Shown here: piece by piece, positions 1 through 8,482 of the stretch
How positions within the stretch are numbered: position 1 is the stretch's first letter
How the letters are laid out: the number at the start of each line of letters is the position of its first letter
From: Sphingomonadales bacterium
GTDB lineage: Bacteria > Bacteroidota > Bacteroidia > Chitinophagales > Chitinophagaceae
DNA length: 64,000 nt
Direction of reading: 5' to 3'
Assembly (NCBI GenBank): GCA_016872155.1
Contig: VHBB01000003.1
Location: 62,001 to 126,000 of the forward strand
The notes under the pieces: model-generated
What the model was told of the DNA's origin: nothing
Databases searched by the model: none
The model's input: the letters and a program-made list of their open reading frames with translations, nothing else
Position numbers and translations under genes: made by a program

Positions 1-1033
1 ATACTAATTTTCTATCGGCTTTGTCTCTTAATAAATATTCGATCACTCTTTTTTCGGGATCAAAGGGTGCCAATTCGTCGAGCCCCAGTGACCGTACCGC
101 AATTTTGATCAACTCGGCCTCAGCAACGCCGGTAGACCTTTTTTGCTTTTCCAAAAAATAGCGACCCGCATCGGTGAGCGCCTTGAGCGGCACCAAACCT
201 ACCAACTCACTACCGGTAACCCGAAGCCCTCTTTCGGTGGCTTTTTTGCAAGCCTCGTCAAAAGCCACATGTACCGGTGTTGTTCTAATGTCGGTCAGAT
301 TAATCGAGATCTGTGCGATTCCATACTCTTCGATATACCAACCAATGGCTTTTACGGCTTTGAGCGATCCGGGAACATGAATGGTCTTTCCATTCTCTAT
401 CTTGTTACGTCCGGCCTCCCGAATATCGAAGGCCACGGCATTCGCCCTACGCGTCGATGTTGTATTTAGATTGATATTATAGGCCACTAAAAAATCTCTG
501 GCGCCAATTACGGTCGCTCCTCTTTTTGCATCGAAACTCGAGGGGCCAAAGTCGGGTTTCCACGCGGGCTTCTTGATCTTTTTAAAAAAGCCTTCGTACT
601 CTCCGGCTCTAATCACCGATAAATTAGACCTGGCGGGGTCAGGTTGTGCGGCTTCGTAGCAATAGACCGGAAGGTCAAGCTCGGTGCCCACCCGCTGCGC
701 TAACTTTCTTGCATACTGAGCCGTTTCTTCTAAGGTAATACCGGCTATAGGAATCAGCGGACAAACATCGGTGGCTCCCATACGGGGATGCGCCCCTGTA
801 TGCGAGCGCATATCAATAAGTTCACCCGCCTTTTTTATGGCACAAAAGGCGGCCTCGCAGACGGCCTCGGGCTCTCCTACAAACGTAACTACGGTGCGGT
901 TTGTTGCTTTACCCGGATCAACATTGAGCAATCGCACACCCTCTACCGATTCGATCGAATCGGTGATCTGCTTAATTACAGAGAGGTTAACGCCTTCACT
1001 AAAATTTGGAACACATTCAATGATACGTTTCAT
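1..1033 (-). CDS. ftcD: Glutamate formimidoyltransferase, N-terminal 344 codons (cut by window edge)
   Basis: The enzyme moves the formimino group of N-formimino-glutamate to tetrahydrofolate, the last step of the histidine pathway that yields glutamate. The reading frame opens at the ATG complementary to 1031-1033 and runs off the left edge without a stop. It starts MKRIIECVPNFSEG, typical of the family, and has the catalytic-site motif HTGAHPRMGATD with the histidine at residue 82, the position of the active-site histidine in characterised FTCD. The visible part covers nearly all of the transferase domain; whether a cyclodeaminase domain follows cannot be seen. It lies 21 bases downstream of hutI on the same strand, so the two are probably cotranscribed. 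Confidence 0.93.
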   Translation of the reverse strand, partial: MKRIIECVPNFSEGVNLSVIKQITDSIESVEGVRLLNVDPGKATNRTVVTFVGEPEAVCEAAFCAIKKAGELIDMRSHTGAHPRMGATDVCPLIPIAGITLEETAQYARKLAQRVGTELDLPVYCYEAAQPDPARSNLSVIRAGEYEGFFKKIKKPAWKPDFGPSSFDAKRGATVIGARDFLVAYNINLNTTSTRRANAVAFDIREAGRNKIENGKTIHVPGSLKAVKAIGWYIEEYGIAQISINLTDIRTTPVHVAFDEACKKATERGLRVTGSELVGLVPLKALTDAGRYFLEKQKRSTGVAEAELIKIAVRSLGLDELAPFDPEKRVIEYLLRDKADRKLV

Positions 1034-1054
1034 GGCAAGAGTTGATTTCTTTTC

Positions 1055-2302
1055 TCAATTAAGGGGCAATCCGTTTACCAGCACCTGGGCTATGCAAGGT
1101 TGTCCAAAGGCATACGGAAGATACGAAAGCGAAGAAACAGGATGGGTTACAATAAGATCGGCCCGCTTACCGATTCGAATGCTCCCGCAGTTCGCTTGTA
1201 GCTGCAAGGCGCAGGCTCCATTTATAGTGGCAGCATTGATGGCCTCTTCGGGAAGCATACGCATACGAATACAGGCCTGCGATACAACGAAGTTCATATT
1301 GCCAGAGGGGGCAGAACCCGGATTATAATCAGAGGCCAGCGCAATAGCGGCCCCCGCATCGATAAGTTGGCGAGCCGGCGGATCGGACATACGCAAGAAA
1401 AAGGCCGCGTTGGGAAGTAAGGTGCCAATGGTATCAGAACCCGCCAGGCATTCTATGGCGGCTGCATTCATGGTCTCTACATGATCGACGCTAATTGCAT
1501 GTAGTTTGACCGCCGTTTGCACCCCTCCCGATAACGAAAGTTGATTACCGTGAATTTTGGCAGGTAACCCGATCGCTTTACCGGCCAAGCAGATCTGCTC
1601 GGTTTGTTCGGGCGAAAAAAATCCTTTTTCGCAAAACACATCTATAAAATCAGCCAGTTGCTCGGCAGCGATACGTGGAAGCATTTCCTCTACGATCAAC
1701 TGAATGTAGCCAGCATGATCTTCTTTGTACGCTAGCGGAAAAGCATGCGCGCCTAAGAAGGTCGCTTTGATCTGCAGCGAGGAACGCTCCTTTAATTTTT
1801 TGATAACGCGCAGCATCTTTATCTCTGCCTCAACGCTAAGCCCATAGCCGCTTTTGATCTCTACGGTGGTCGTACCCATCTTGCTGATCTCTTGCAGTCG
1901 CTGCCAGGCAGTATTGAACAACGCATCTTCACTGGCCTCGGCCACTTTGCGGGCAGAGTTAAGAATGCCCCCGCCATTTGCTGCGATCTCTTGATAGGTG
2001 CGTCCCTTTATTTTATCGACGAACTCCTCTTCTCTGCTGGCCGCAAAAACAAGATGGGTATGACTGTCACACCATCCGGGAAGAACGATTCCTCCCTTGG
2101 CATCAATATGATCAGCACCGTTGTACCGTACTCGCTCAAGTGTATCCATTGAACCAAACTTGGCGATCGTGCCTTCTTCGATGAGCAAGTAGGCATTGCG
2201 CATCGTGGGTAGTTCGGCCAACTGCGCACCTCGCAATACTGTATCGTCTTGGTGCAAACCCACCAACCGATCGATATGAGTAATAAGGGTGGTTCTTGCC
2301 AT
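1055..2302 (-). CDS. hutI: Imidazolonepropionase
   Basis: A 415-residue metal-dependent amidohydrolase that opens imidazolonepropionate to N-formimino-glutamate, the third step of histidine degradation. The metal-binding motif SHTHLVF (His81, His83) follows the first beta-strand domain. Further family motifs are HGNQLS, the DHVE segment and a late SDYNPGSAPS segment. Length is normal for the family. Its ATG overlaps the stop of the upstream thiolase by one base (TAATG), suggesting translational coupling, and its product feeds the ftcD product encoded directly downstream. The other two Hut enzymes are about 40 kb away in this window. Confidence 0.95.
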   Translation of the reverse strand: MARTTLITHIDRLVGLHQDDTVLRGAQLAELPTMRNAYLLIEEGTIAKFGSMDTLERVRYNGADHIDAKGGIVLPGWCDSHTHLVFAASREEEFVDKIKGRTYQEIAANGGGILNSARKVAEASEDALFNTAWQRLQEISKMGTTTVEIKSGYGLSVEAEIKMLRVIKKLKERSSLQIKATFLGAHAFPLAYKEDHAGYIQLIVEEMLPRIAAEQLADFIDVFCEKGFFSPEQTEQICLAGKAIGLPAKIHGNQLSLSGGVQTAVKLHAISVDHVETMNAAAIECLAGSDTIGTLLPNAAFFLRMSDPPARQLIDAGAAIALASDYNPGSAPSGNMNFVVSQACIRMRMLPEEAINAATINGACALQLQANCGSIRIGKRADLIVTHPVSSLSYLPYAFGQPCIAQVLVNGLPLN

Positions 2303-3483
2303 TATGCCAATGATTCGATTACAATTGCACTGGCACCGCCACCGCCGTTACAAATACCGGCAGCGCCATAACGGGCACCGCGTGAACGAAGAACATGCAA
2401 TAACGTTACGATAATACGAGCGCCGCTGCATCCTAACGGATGCCCCAACGATACCGCCCCACCATGCACATTGACCGAGGCAGGATCGAGCTGCAGCCTT
2501 CTGGTATTCTCTATTCCTACCACCGAGAAGGCCTCGTTCAATTCCCAAAAAGCAATATCAGCAGGCTGAAGGCCAGCTTTGGCAATGGCCTTGGGCAAGG
2601 CTAGCGAAGGAGCTGTGGTAAACCACTCGGGAGCTTGCTCGGCATCGGCATATCCTTTTATGACAGCCAGCGGGGTCAATCCCAATTCTTTAGCTTTGTC
2701 GGCAGCCATTAGTACAAGCGCTGCCGCTCCGTCGTTCATGGTAGAGGCATTGGCCGCTGTAACCGTTCCATCTTTTATAAAAGCAGAAGGCAGAGAAGGG
2801 ATCTTTTCGAATTTTACGGCAAAGGGCTCTTCGTCCTTACTTACGATTATCGGATCGCCTTTTCGCTGCGGAATAGTAACGGGTATTACCTCATCGGCAA
2901 AAAGCCCTTGCTCCCAAGCACGCTGCGATCGGGTATAACTTTCAATGGCGAAAGCATCTTGTTCGGCTCGGGTTATTCCACAGTTCGATGCGCAATGCTC
3001 CGCCGCAAAACCCATCGCTTTTCCGTCGTATACATCGGTAAGACCATCTTTGGCCAATCCATCTATTAACTGGGTGTGGCCGTATTTATTTCCCCAGCGA
3101 AGCGTATCGGTATAAAAGGGCGTATTGCTCATACTCTCCATTCCACCGGCAATCACCACCGAGGCATCTCCCAACAAGATGTGTTGCGCAGCCATCGTGA
3201 CCGCCTTCATTCCACTGGCACATACTTTATTGATGGTTGTACAGTTGACCGAGTCGGGAAGCCCCGCAAACTTGGCGGCCTGACGAGCGGGGGCTTGACC
3301 CAGGTTGGCTTGTAAAACAGAACCCATAAATACATCCGTAACCAGACCCGCGTCTAGACCGGACTTTTGAAGCGCCCCTTTTATAGCCAGCGCACCAAGC
3401 TGTGTGGCCGTTAAACTTTTTAGCGATCCGCCGAAACTACCCATGGGTGTTCGCACCGCGGCAACAAGTACAACCTGGTTCAT
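2302..3483 (-). CDS. Acetyl-CoA C-acetyltransferase (thiolase II family)
   Basis: A 393-residue thiolase, expected to condense two acetyl-CoA or cleave acetoacetyl-CoA in the cytoplasm. The nucleophilic cysteine is Cys88 in NKVCASGMKA. The C-terminal catalytic motifs are GGAVSLGHPLGCSGAR (histidine) and GICNGGGGASA (second cysteine). The gene is the first of a thiolase-hutI-ftcD run and ends in a TAATG overlap with hutI. Its role next to histidine catabolism is unclear; family members serve acetoacetate use, ketone metabolism or mevalonate supply. An HMG-CoA lyase, whose product is acetoacetate, lies about 15 kb away. An imperfect -7-like box, TAACTTTA, lies just upstream on the minus strand. 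Confidence 0.9.
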   Translation of the reverse strand: MNQVVLVAAVRTPMGSFGGSLKSLTATQLGALAIKGALQKSGLDAGLVTDVFMGSVLQANLGQAPARQAAKFAGLPDSVNCTTINKVCASGMKAVTMAAQHILLGDASVVIAGGMESMSNTPFYTDTLRWGNKYGHTQLIDGLAKDGLTDVYDGKAMGFAAEHCASNCGITRAEQDAFAIESYTRSQRAWEQGLFADEVIPVTIPQRKGDPIIVSKDEEPFAVKFEKIPSLPSAFIKDGTVTAANASTMNDGAAALVLMAADKAKELGLTPLAVIKGYADAEQAPEWFTTAPSLALPKAIAKAGLQPADIAFWELNEAFSVVGIENTRRLQLDPASVNVHGGAVSLGHPLGCSGARIIVTLLHVLRSRGARYGAAGICNGGGGASAIVIESLA

Positions 3484-3606
3484 AAAGCAATCATTTTAAC
3501 GGTAAAGTTAATCATCAACGCCTAAAGTCAGATAAGCCCTGATTTTGGTCATTGACACATTATAAGACCTACCACACCTTTACTCGTAAATCATCCCCCG
3601 ATTGTT

Positions 3607-3614
3607 TAATTTTG
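3607..3614 (+). promoter_or_regulatory. Putative -7 box (TAATTTTG) for the RRM gene
   Basis: Exact match to the Bacteroidota consensus TAnnTTTG, 25 bases before the RRM start codon, in the 156-base divergent spacer between the thiolase and RRM genes. No clear -33 TTG is seen at the usual distance. Confidence 0.4.
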
Positions 3615-3639
3615 TACTATCAACCCCACCCGTTAACAC

Positions 3640-3975
3640 ATGAAAATCTTTGTAGCCGGATTGCCGCTCGATATGGATGATGCCGAACTCGAGGAATTTT
3701 TTGAGAAATTCGGCAAAGTAGAATCCGTAAAAGTGGCCATAGACAGACAAACCGGCAAAAGCAGAGGTTTTGCATTTGTAGAGATGCCCTATGCTGTAGA
3801 AGCCCGCGAGGCCATTGCCACGCTAAATAATCTTGGAATCGGAAAAAAAGTATTGGTGGTAAAAGAAGCTACGGAATCTACCCTGCAACGACCCCCTTCG
3901 GCGCAGTCGCGAGGTGCAGGGCCTTCTAACCGCGGATTTCGCCCCGGTAGCGGAAGACCTCCCGGCCGGTATTGA
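3640..3975 (+). CDS. Small RRM-domain RNA-binding protein
   Basis: A 111-residue protein with one RNA recognition motif in residues 1-80 and a disordered tail rich in Arg, Gly, Pro and Ser. RNP2 is seen as IFVAGL near the N terminus and RNP1 as RGFAFVEM. Small single-RRM proteins with basic glycine-rich tails are common in Bacteroidota, where they bind RNA broadly and are often cold- or stress-linked; the exact role here is inference. The gene is monocistronic, divergent from the thiolase, and its stop lies 4 bases from the convergent end of the pullulanase gene. Confidence 0.9.
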   Translation: MKIFVAGLPLDMDDAELEEFFEKFGKVESVKVAIDRQTGKSRGFAFVEMPYAVEAREAIATLNNLGIGKKVLVVKEATESTLQRPPSAQSRGAGPSNRGFRPGSGRPPGRY

Positions 3976-3979
3976 AATC

Positions 3980-5983
3980 TTATTGATATAAGATCGAACA
4001 GCTAAGCGCCTCTACCCGAACGGATGCTCCCCTTTTTTTTACTTTTTCACGCACAGGATTGTTTTGCCAAAGAAAAGTTTTCCAGGGGCCCTTTACGGAG
4101 GCACTTTGCAAGGCAATCTCGCTGGCTTCTGTTCGGCCATTATAGACAACTAATACTTTTTTCCAGGTGTCGTCAAGTCCCTTGGTATCGATCACAAAAG
4201 CGATCACACCTGTTGGCAATGCATCCAAAAAGCGAAGACGCGACGCCGGATCGGTTAGCTGAAAAGCCGGGTGCTGTTTACGCATCGCGATCAGCGCCTG
4301 CACCATCTTTACATTATCGGCGTGTGTCGTCTTAAGGTTCCAATCAATGGCATTGATGCTATCGGGCGCATTGTATGAGTTTTCATTTCCCTTTTTGCTT
4401 CGCAAGAATTCGGTGCCGGCATGCAAAAACGGTGTTCCTTGCGAAGTCAGTACCATGGCCAGGGCCAACTGGTGCATCTTTTTTCGATCTGCCTCACTAA
4501 AGCTCGAAGCCGAAATAGCAAGTCGATCCCATAGCGTATGGTTGTCGTGGCAATCCGCGTAAGCGATCATTTGACGCGGAGAAATGGCATAAGGCGCTTT
4601 ACTGTAATTGACTTGTTGGTAATTGAGTTGCGGATGCGATACGGCACCCACCACCCCGAATTGAATCGAAGAAATATTTTCAAAAGCCCCGCTTACAAAA
4701 CCCGGCTGATGATAATCAAACACCGACCCTTTGATTCCATCTCTAAACTCATCGCCGAAAACAGCGATCTGGTCTAGTTGACGCACGCGGTTTTTTATGG
4801 CTCGCAACGAATCTGGCAGTGGTGAAGAGCCGGCCGTCCAACCCTCTCCGTAAAGCAATAGGTCGGGGCGAATGCCGCGTAAATGACGGGCGATCTGATT
4901 CATGGTCTCCAGATCGTGTATACCCATAAGGTCAAAACGAAATCCATCAATGTGATACTCGCTTACCCAATGGGCTAAGGATTCCAGCATAAATTTTCTG
5001 AACATGGGCTTTTCGCTGGCGGTCTCGTTTCCACAGGCAGATGCATTCGAAAACTTTCCATCGCTGTTTTTTCTAAAATAATAACCCGGCACCAACTGCT
5101 CAAAATGCGAGGTCTCGGTAAGCCCGGTGTGGTTGTATACCACATCCATCACTACTTTAAGTCCTCGCTGGTGCATGGCCAGGATCATTTTTTTTAGTTC
5201 GCGTATGCGCGTACTCGGATCGCTTACCGATGTGGCATAGGTTCCTTCTGGCGTATTGTAATGCAGCGGATCATATCCCCAATTATAAGGGGGTGACGTA
5301 AGCGACTCGTCGCTCGATCTATAATCGAAGAACGGAAGCAAGTGAATATGCGTAACCCCTAACTCGGCCAGGTGGTCGAGTCCGGTTGAGGCACCATATT
5401 GGTTGGTGGTGCCCGTCTCGCTAAGCCCGAGGTATTTTCCTTTTTGGGCAATACCGGAGCTGATATCCATACTGGCGTCTCGAATATGAAGTTCATAGAC
5501 GATAACGGGTGCCTGAGCGGCGCCAACGGGCAAGCGGTTGCGCTCCCATCCCTCGGGATCTGTCTTCTTGATGTCAATAACGGCCGCCCGAAGACCGTTA
5601 ACACCGGTAGCAATGGCATAGGGATCGGAAACCTCTTGCGACCATTCAAACCCCAGAGAGGTTTTATTATTTACTTGAAATGTGTAATAAAGGCCTTCGC
5701 AATTCTCCGGTACAACTGCACTCCAACTTCCCTGCTCCCCCGGCTGCATTTCAATCCGTCGAGCGATTCCCCCTACTGCCTCGCGATACAAGTGCAAACG
5801 AGCGGCAGAGGCCAAGGGAGCCCATACGGTAAAACGGGTACTGGCGGGCGTATACGAAATACCCAGATCGCTACCGGTATACAATGGCCATACCGTTGCA
5901 TTGGATGCTTGACCCCGAAGCGGTATCGAGTAAAATAAAGAAGACATAAGAAGCGTACTGAGTAAGAAAGGTAAACAACGCAT
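3980..5983 (-). CDS. pulA: Type I pullulanase, exported (GH13)
   Basis: A 667-residue alpha-1,6-glucan debranching enzyme. An N-terminal signal peptide of about 25 residues is followed by a CBM48-like beta domain (about 40-110) and the GH13 barrel. The type I pullulanase signature YNWGYDP is at 233-239. The four GH13 regions are DVVYNH (280-285), GFRFDLMG (347-354, nucleophile Asp351), YGEGW (acid Glu380) and CHDNHTLWD (near 478-486, Asp480). All catalytic residues are present and length is normal for a single-CBM pullulanase. The signal peptide suggests periplasmic or surface action on glycogen- or starch-derived oligosaccharides. No sus-type starch genes flank it, so it appears to stand alone. 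Confidence 0.93.
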   Translation of the reverse strand: MRCLPFLLSTLLMSSLFYSIPLRGQASNATVWPLYTGSDLGISYTPASTRFTVWAPLASAARLHLYREAVGGIARRIEMQPGEQGSWSAVVPENCEGLYYTFQVNNKTSLGFEWSQEVSDPYAIATGVNGLRAAVIDIKKTDPEGWERNRLPVGAAQAPVIVYELHIRDASMDISSGIAQKGKYLGLSETGTTNQYGASTGLDHLAELGVTHIHLLPFFDYRSSDESLTSPPYNWGYDPLHYNTPEGTYATSVSDPSTRIRELKKMILAMHQRGLKVVMDVVYNHTGLTETSHFEQLVPGYYFRKNSDGKFSNASACGNETASEKPMFRKFMLESLAHWVSEYHIDGFRFDLMGIHDLETMNQIARHLRGIRPDLLLYGEGWTAGSSPLPDSLRAIKNRVRQLDQIAVFGDEFRDGIKGSVFDYHQPGFVSGAFENISSIQFGVVGAVSHPQLNYQQVNYSKAPYAISPRQMIAYADCHDNHTLWDRLAISASSFSEADRKKMHQLALAMVLTSQGTPFLHAGTEFLRSKKGNENSYNAPDSINAIDWNLKTTHADNVKMVQALIAMRKQHPAFQLTDPASRLRFLDALPTGVIAFVIDTKGLDDTWKKVLVVYNGRTEASEIALQSASVKGPWKTFLWQNNPVREKVKKRGASVRVEALSCSILYQ

Positions 5984-6032
5984 GGGTGAAAGACTAATTT
6001 GATTTATATTGTTGTCCGTTATAAAAAATCAT

Positions 6033-7781
6033 ATGAGAGAGTTGCAAATTAAGAAAAAAGCAAAGCGCTATGACGCCGTTATCGTTGGGTCGGGAGCCGG
6101 AGGGGGCATGGCCGCTTATGTGTTGGCAAAAGCAGGACTTAAGATCTGTTTACTAGAAGCGGGTCATCACTACGACCCGCAAAAAAATAGTACACAATTA
6201 AATAATCCCTGGGATTCTCCTCGACGCGGAGCCAGCACCTCACACAGGCCCTTCGGCGATTTTGATGCCTGCTATGGAGGTTGGAAGATCGAAGGCGAAC
6301 CTTTTTCGACCGAGTCCGATACCGACTTTATGTGGTGGAGAGCCCGAATGTTGGGAGGACGAACCAATCACTGGGGACGTATCTCACTTCGGTTCGGCCC
6401 CAAAGATTTTAAGCGAAAAAGTATTGACGGGCTCGGTGATGACTGGCCCATTGGCTACGAAGACATCAAACCTTACTACGATAAGATCGATCAGCTAATC
6501 GGGATCTTTGGCACCAACGAAGGACTCGACAACGATCCCGATGGCTATTTTTTGCCCCCTCCCAAACCCCGGTTGCATGAGCTTATGATCAGAAACGGTG
6601 CGGTACAAAGTGGCGTAACCGTTATTCCATCAAGATTATCGATTCTTACCAAATCCATTCCTAACGATGCAGGCCGGGGTGTCTGCTTTTATTGCGGACA
6701 ATGCAATCGTAATTGCAGTATGGCCAAGGCCGATTTTTCTTCGACCAATGTACTGATCTATCCGGCCTTGCAAACCGGCAACGTAGAGCTGATCACAAAT
6801 GCAATGGTGCGCGAGGTGCAGACGAATCAAGAAGGAAAGGCCACCGGTGTATCGTACGTCAACAAATTGGACTTGCAAGAATACCAAGTAGAAGGACGCG
6901 TCGTTATTTTGGCCGCCAGCGCCTGCGAAAGTGCAAGGCTCTTGCTAAACTCCGTATCGAACAGGCATCCGAACGGACTTGCCAATAACAGCAATGTGGT
7001 CGGCAAGTATCTGCATGATTCGACCGGTGCTGCCTTGGGAGGAATACTCCCCTCACTGTTCGGCAGAAAACGGTACAACGAAGACGGCGTGGGCGGGGCT
7101 CACATCTACTCGCCTTGGTGGCTTGACAATAAAAAGCTTGATTTTCCAAGAGGATATCATATTGAATATTGGGGTGGCATGAGCCAGCCCTCCTATGGTT
7201 TTAATTGGGGTATTGAAAATCTAAATGGAAAATACCTGGTCAACGGAAAAAAGAAAGAGGCAGGCGGCTACGGAGCATCGCTCAAAGAAGATTACCGCTA
7301 TTTCTATGGATGCGGGGTTGGCATGGCCGGACGTGGCGAGGCCATTCCACTCGAAAGCAATTATTGCGCCATTGACGCCGGCAAAGTAGATCAATACGGC
7401 ATACCCGTACTAAAGTTCAACGTTAAGTGGAGCGAGCACGAGATCAACCAGGCCCGCCACATGAAAGAGACCTTTAAAGAGATCATGCACAACATGGGTG
7501 CTATTGTAAACTGGGGCGGCGAAGACAACGCGTCGAATAACTGGGGGCTTAGCAAACCGGGCGAGATTATTCACGAGGCAGGAACCGTGCGCATGGGCAA
7601 TGATCCTAGGCGATCGGCCCTTAACAAATGGAGCCAAGCTCACGACTGCAAGAATTTATTTTGTGTTGATGGCGGGCAGTTCGTATCGCAAGCCGATAAA
7701 AATATTACGTGGACCATTTTGGCGCTGTCGATGCGCGCATCGGAATACATCGTTGATCAACTTAAAAAAAATCAACTCTAA
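6033..7781 (+). CDS. GMC-family FAD dehydrogenase, large subunit
   Basis: A 582-residue flavoprotein counted from the ATG at 6033; a TTG 24 bases upstream is in frame but a poorer choice. The Rossmann motif VIVGSGAGGGMAAYVLAKAG binds FAD. The C-terminal GMC domain carries HEAGTVRMG with the likely catalytic histidine and the DKNITWT asparagine segment. A cluster C-x2-C-x2-C-x3-C lies at residues 218-228 (GVCFYCGQCNRNCS), resembling the Fe-S-binding insert reported in some FAD sugar dehydrogenases. No signal peptide is present; the small subunit, coupled by a TAATG overlap, carries one. The substrate is probably a sugar or glycoside, oxidised with electrons passed to a membrane carrier; 3-dehydrogenation of glucosides is a good guess, not a proven one. 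Confidence 0.85.
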   Translation: MRELQIKKKAKRYDAVIVGSGAGGGMAAYVLAKAGLKICLLEAGHHYDPQKNSTQLNNPWDSPRRGASTSHRPFGDFDACYGGWKIEGEPFSTESDTDFMWWRARMLGGRTNHWGRISLRFGPKDFKRKSIDGLGDDWPIGYEDIKPYYDKIDQLIGIFGTNEGLDNDPDGYFLPPPKPRLHELMIRNGAVQSGVTVIPSRLSILTKSIPNDAGRGVCFYCGQCNRNCSMAKADFSSTNVLIYPALQTGNVELITNAMVREVQTNQEGKATGVSYVNKLDLQEYQVEGRVVILAASACESARLLLNSVSNRHPNGLANNSNVVGKYLHDSTGAALGGILPSLFGRKRYNEDGVGGAHIYSPWWLDNKKLDFPRGYHIEYWGGMSQPSYGFNWGIENLNGKYLVNGKKKEAGGYGASLKEDYRYFYGCGVGMAGRGEAIPLESNYCAIDAGKVDQYGIPVLKFNVKWSEHEINQARHMKETFKEIMHNMGAIVNWGGEDNASNNWGLSKPGEIIHEAGTVRMGNDPRRSALNKWSQAHDCKNLFCVDGGQFVSQADKNITWTILALSMRASEYIVDQLKKNQL

Positions 7782-8443
7782 TGGATAGAAGAAAATCCCT
7801 CAAACTACTGGCCACCGGTGCGCTGGCTACGCCCCTGGCCATAGGAGCCTGCCGCTCGGATAATGAAAAAAAGAAAATAGAGGCGATCCCCTTTTCGCTA
7901 GATAGAAATCCCGACGAGGTCGTTATGGAGCAACGACTGCTTGCGCAAGAAAACTTTTTTTCGGCTGACGAAATGGCCACTTTAACCGTATTGGTCGATA
8001 TCATTATTCCAAAAGATGAGAACAGTGGCAGTGCTTCCGAAGCCGGAGTACCGGCTTTTTTGGAATTTATTGTCAAGGACATGCCCCAGCACCAAGTGCC
8101 GCTGCGCGGTGGACTTCGATGGCTAGAGCTCTATTGCATCAAATCGTATGGACACTCTTTTCGCGCATGCGAGCCGAAGCAGCAACTGGCCGTTATCGAT
8201 CAGATCGCCTATCCTCAAAAAGCTACCAAAAAAGTTCAACAGGGCGTTCGATTCTTTTCGTTATTGCGCGATCTGACTGCCACGGGGTTCTACACCTCTC
8301 AACAAGGCGTCAAGGACCTCGATTACAGGGGTAACCAGCCCAACCGCTGGGACGGGGTTCCCACCGATGTGCTGGCCGAGTACAAGCTACGCTACAGCGA
8401 GAAAGACCTGCGTGATTGCATCCGGTACGAAGACCAGGGCTAG
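7781..8443 (+). CDS. Gluconate 2-dehydrogenase subunit 3 family protein (small subunit of the GMC dehydrogenase)
   Basis: A 220-residue partner of the upstream flavoprotein. It starts with DRRKSLKLL, a twin-arginine-like motif, then a hydrophobic stretch ending in a lipobox-like AIGAC, so it is probably a Tat-exported lipoprotein. The segment MATLTVLVDIIIPKDENS and the C-terminal YRGNQPNRWDG are typical of this family. Its start codon shares a base with the stop of the large subunit (TAATG). By analogy with hitch-hiker export in related dehydrogenases, it probably carries the folded, signal-less large subunit across the inner membrane; this is inference. Confidence 0.85.
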   Translation: MDRRKSLKLLATGALATPLAIGACRSDNEKKKIEAIPFSLDRNPDEVVMEQRLLAQENFFSADEMATLTVLVDIIIPKDENSGSASEAGVPAFLEFIVKDMPQHQVPLRGGLRWLELYCIKSYGHSFRACEPKQQLAVIDQIAYPQKATKKVQQGVRFFSLLRDLTATGFYTSQQGVKDLDYRGNQPNRWDGVPTDVLAEYKLRYSEKDLRDCIRYEDQG

Positions 8444-8482
8444 CGCTTCCAAATGGGGTTTATTTAAGTAACTTGCCTTTTC

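Noticed and set aside
6009-6032. Longer GMC dehydrogenase start at TTG 6009
   Set aside because: The eight added residues bring no signal peptide or family match, and an ATG at 6033 is available.
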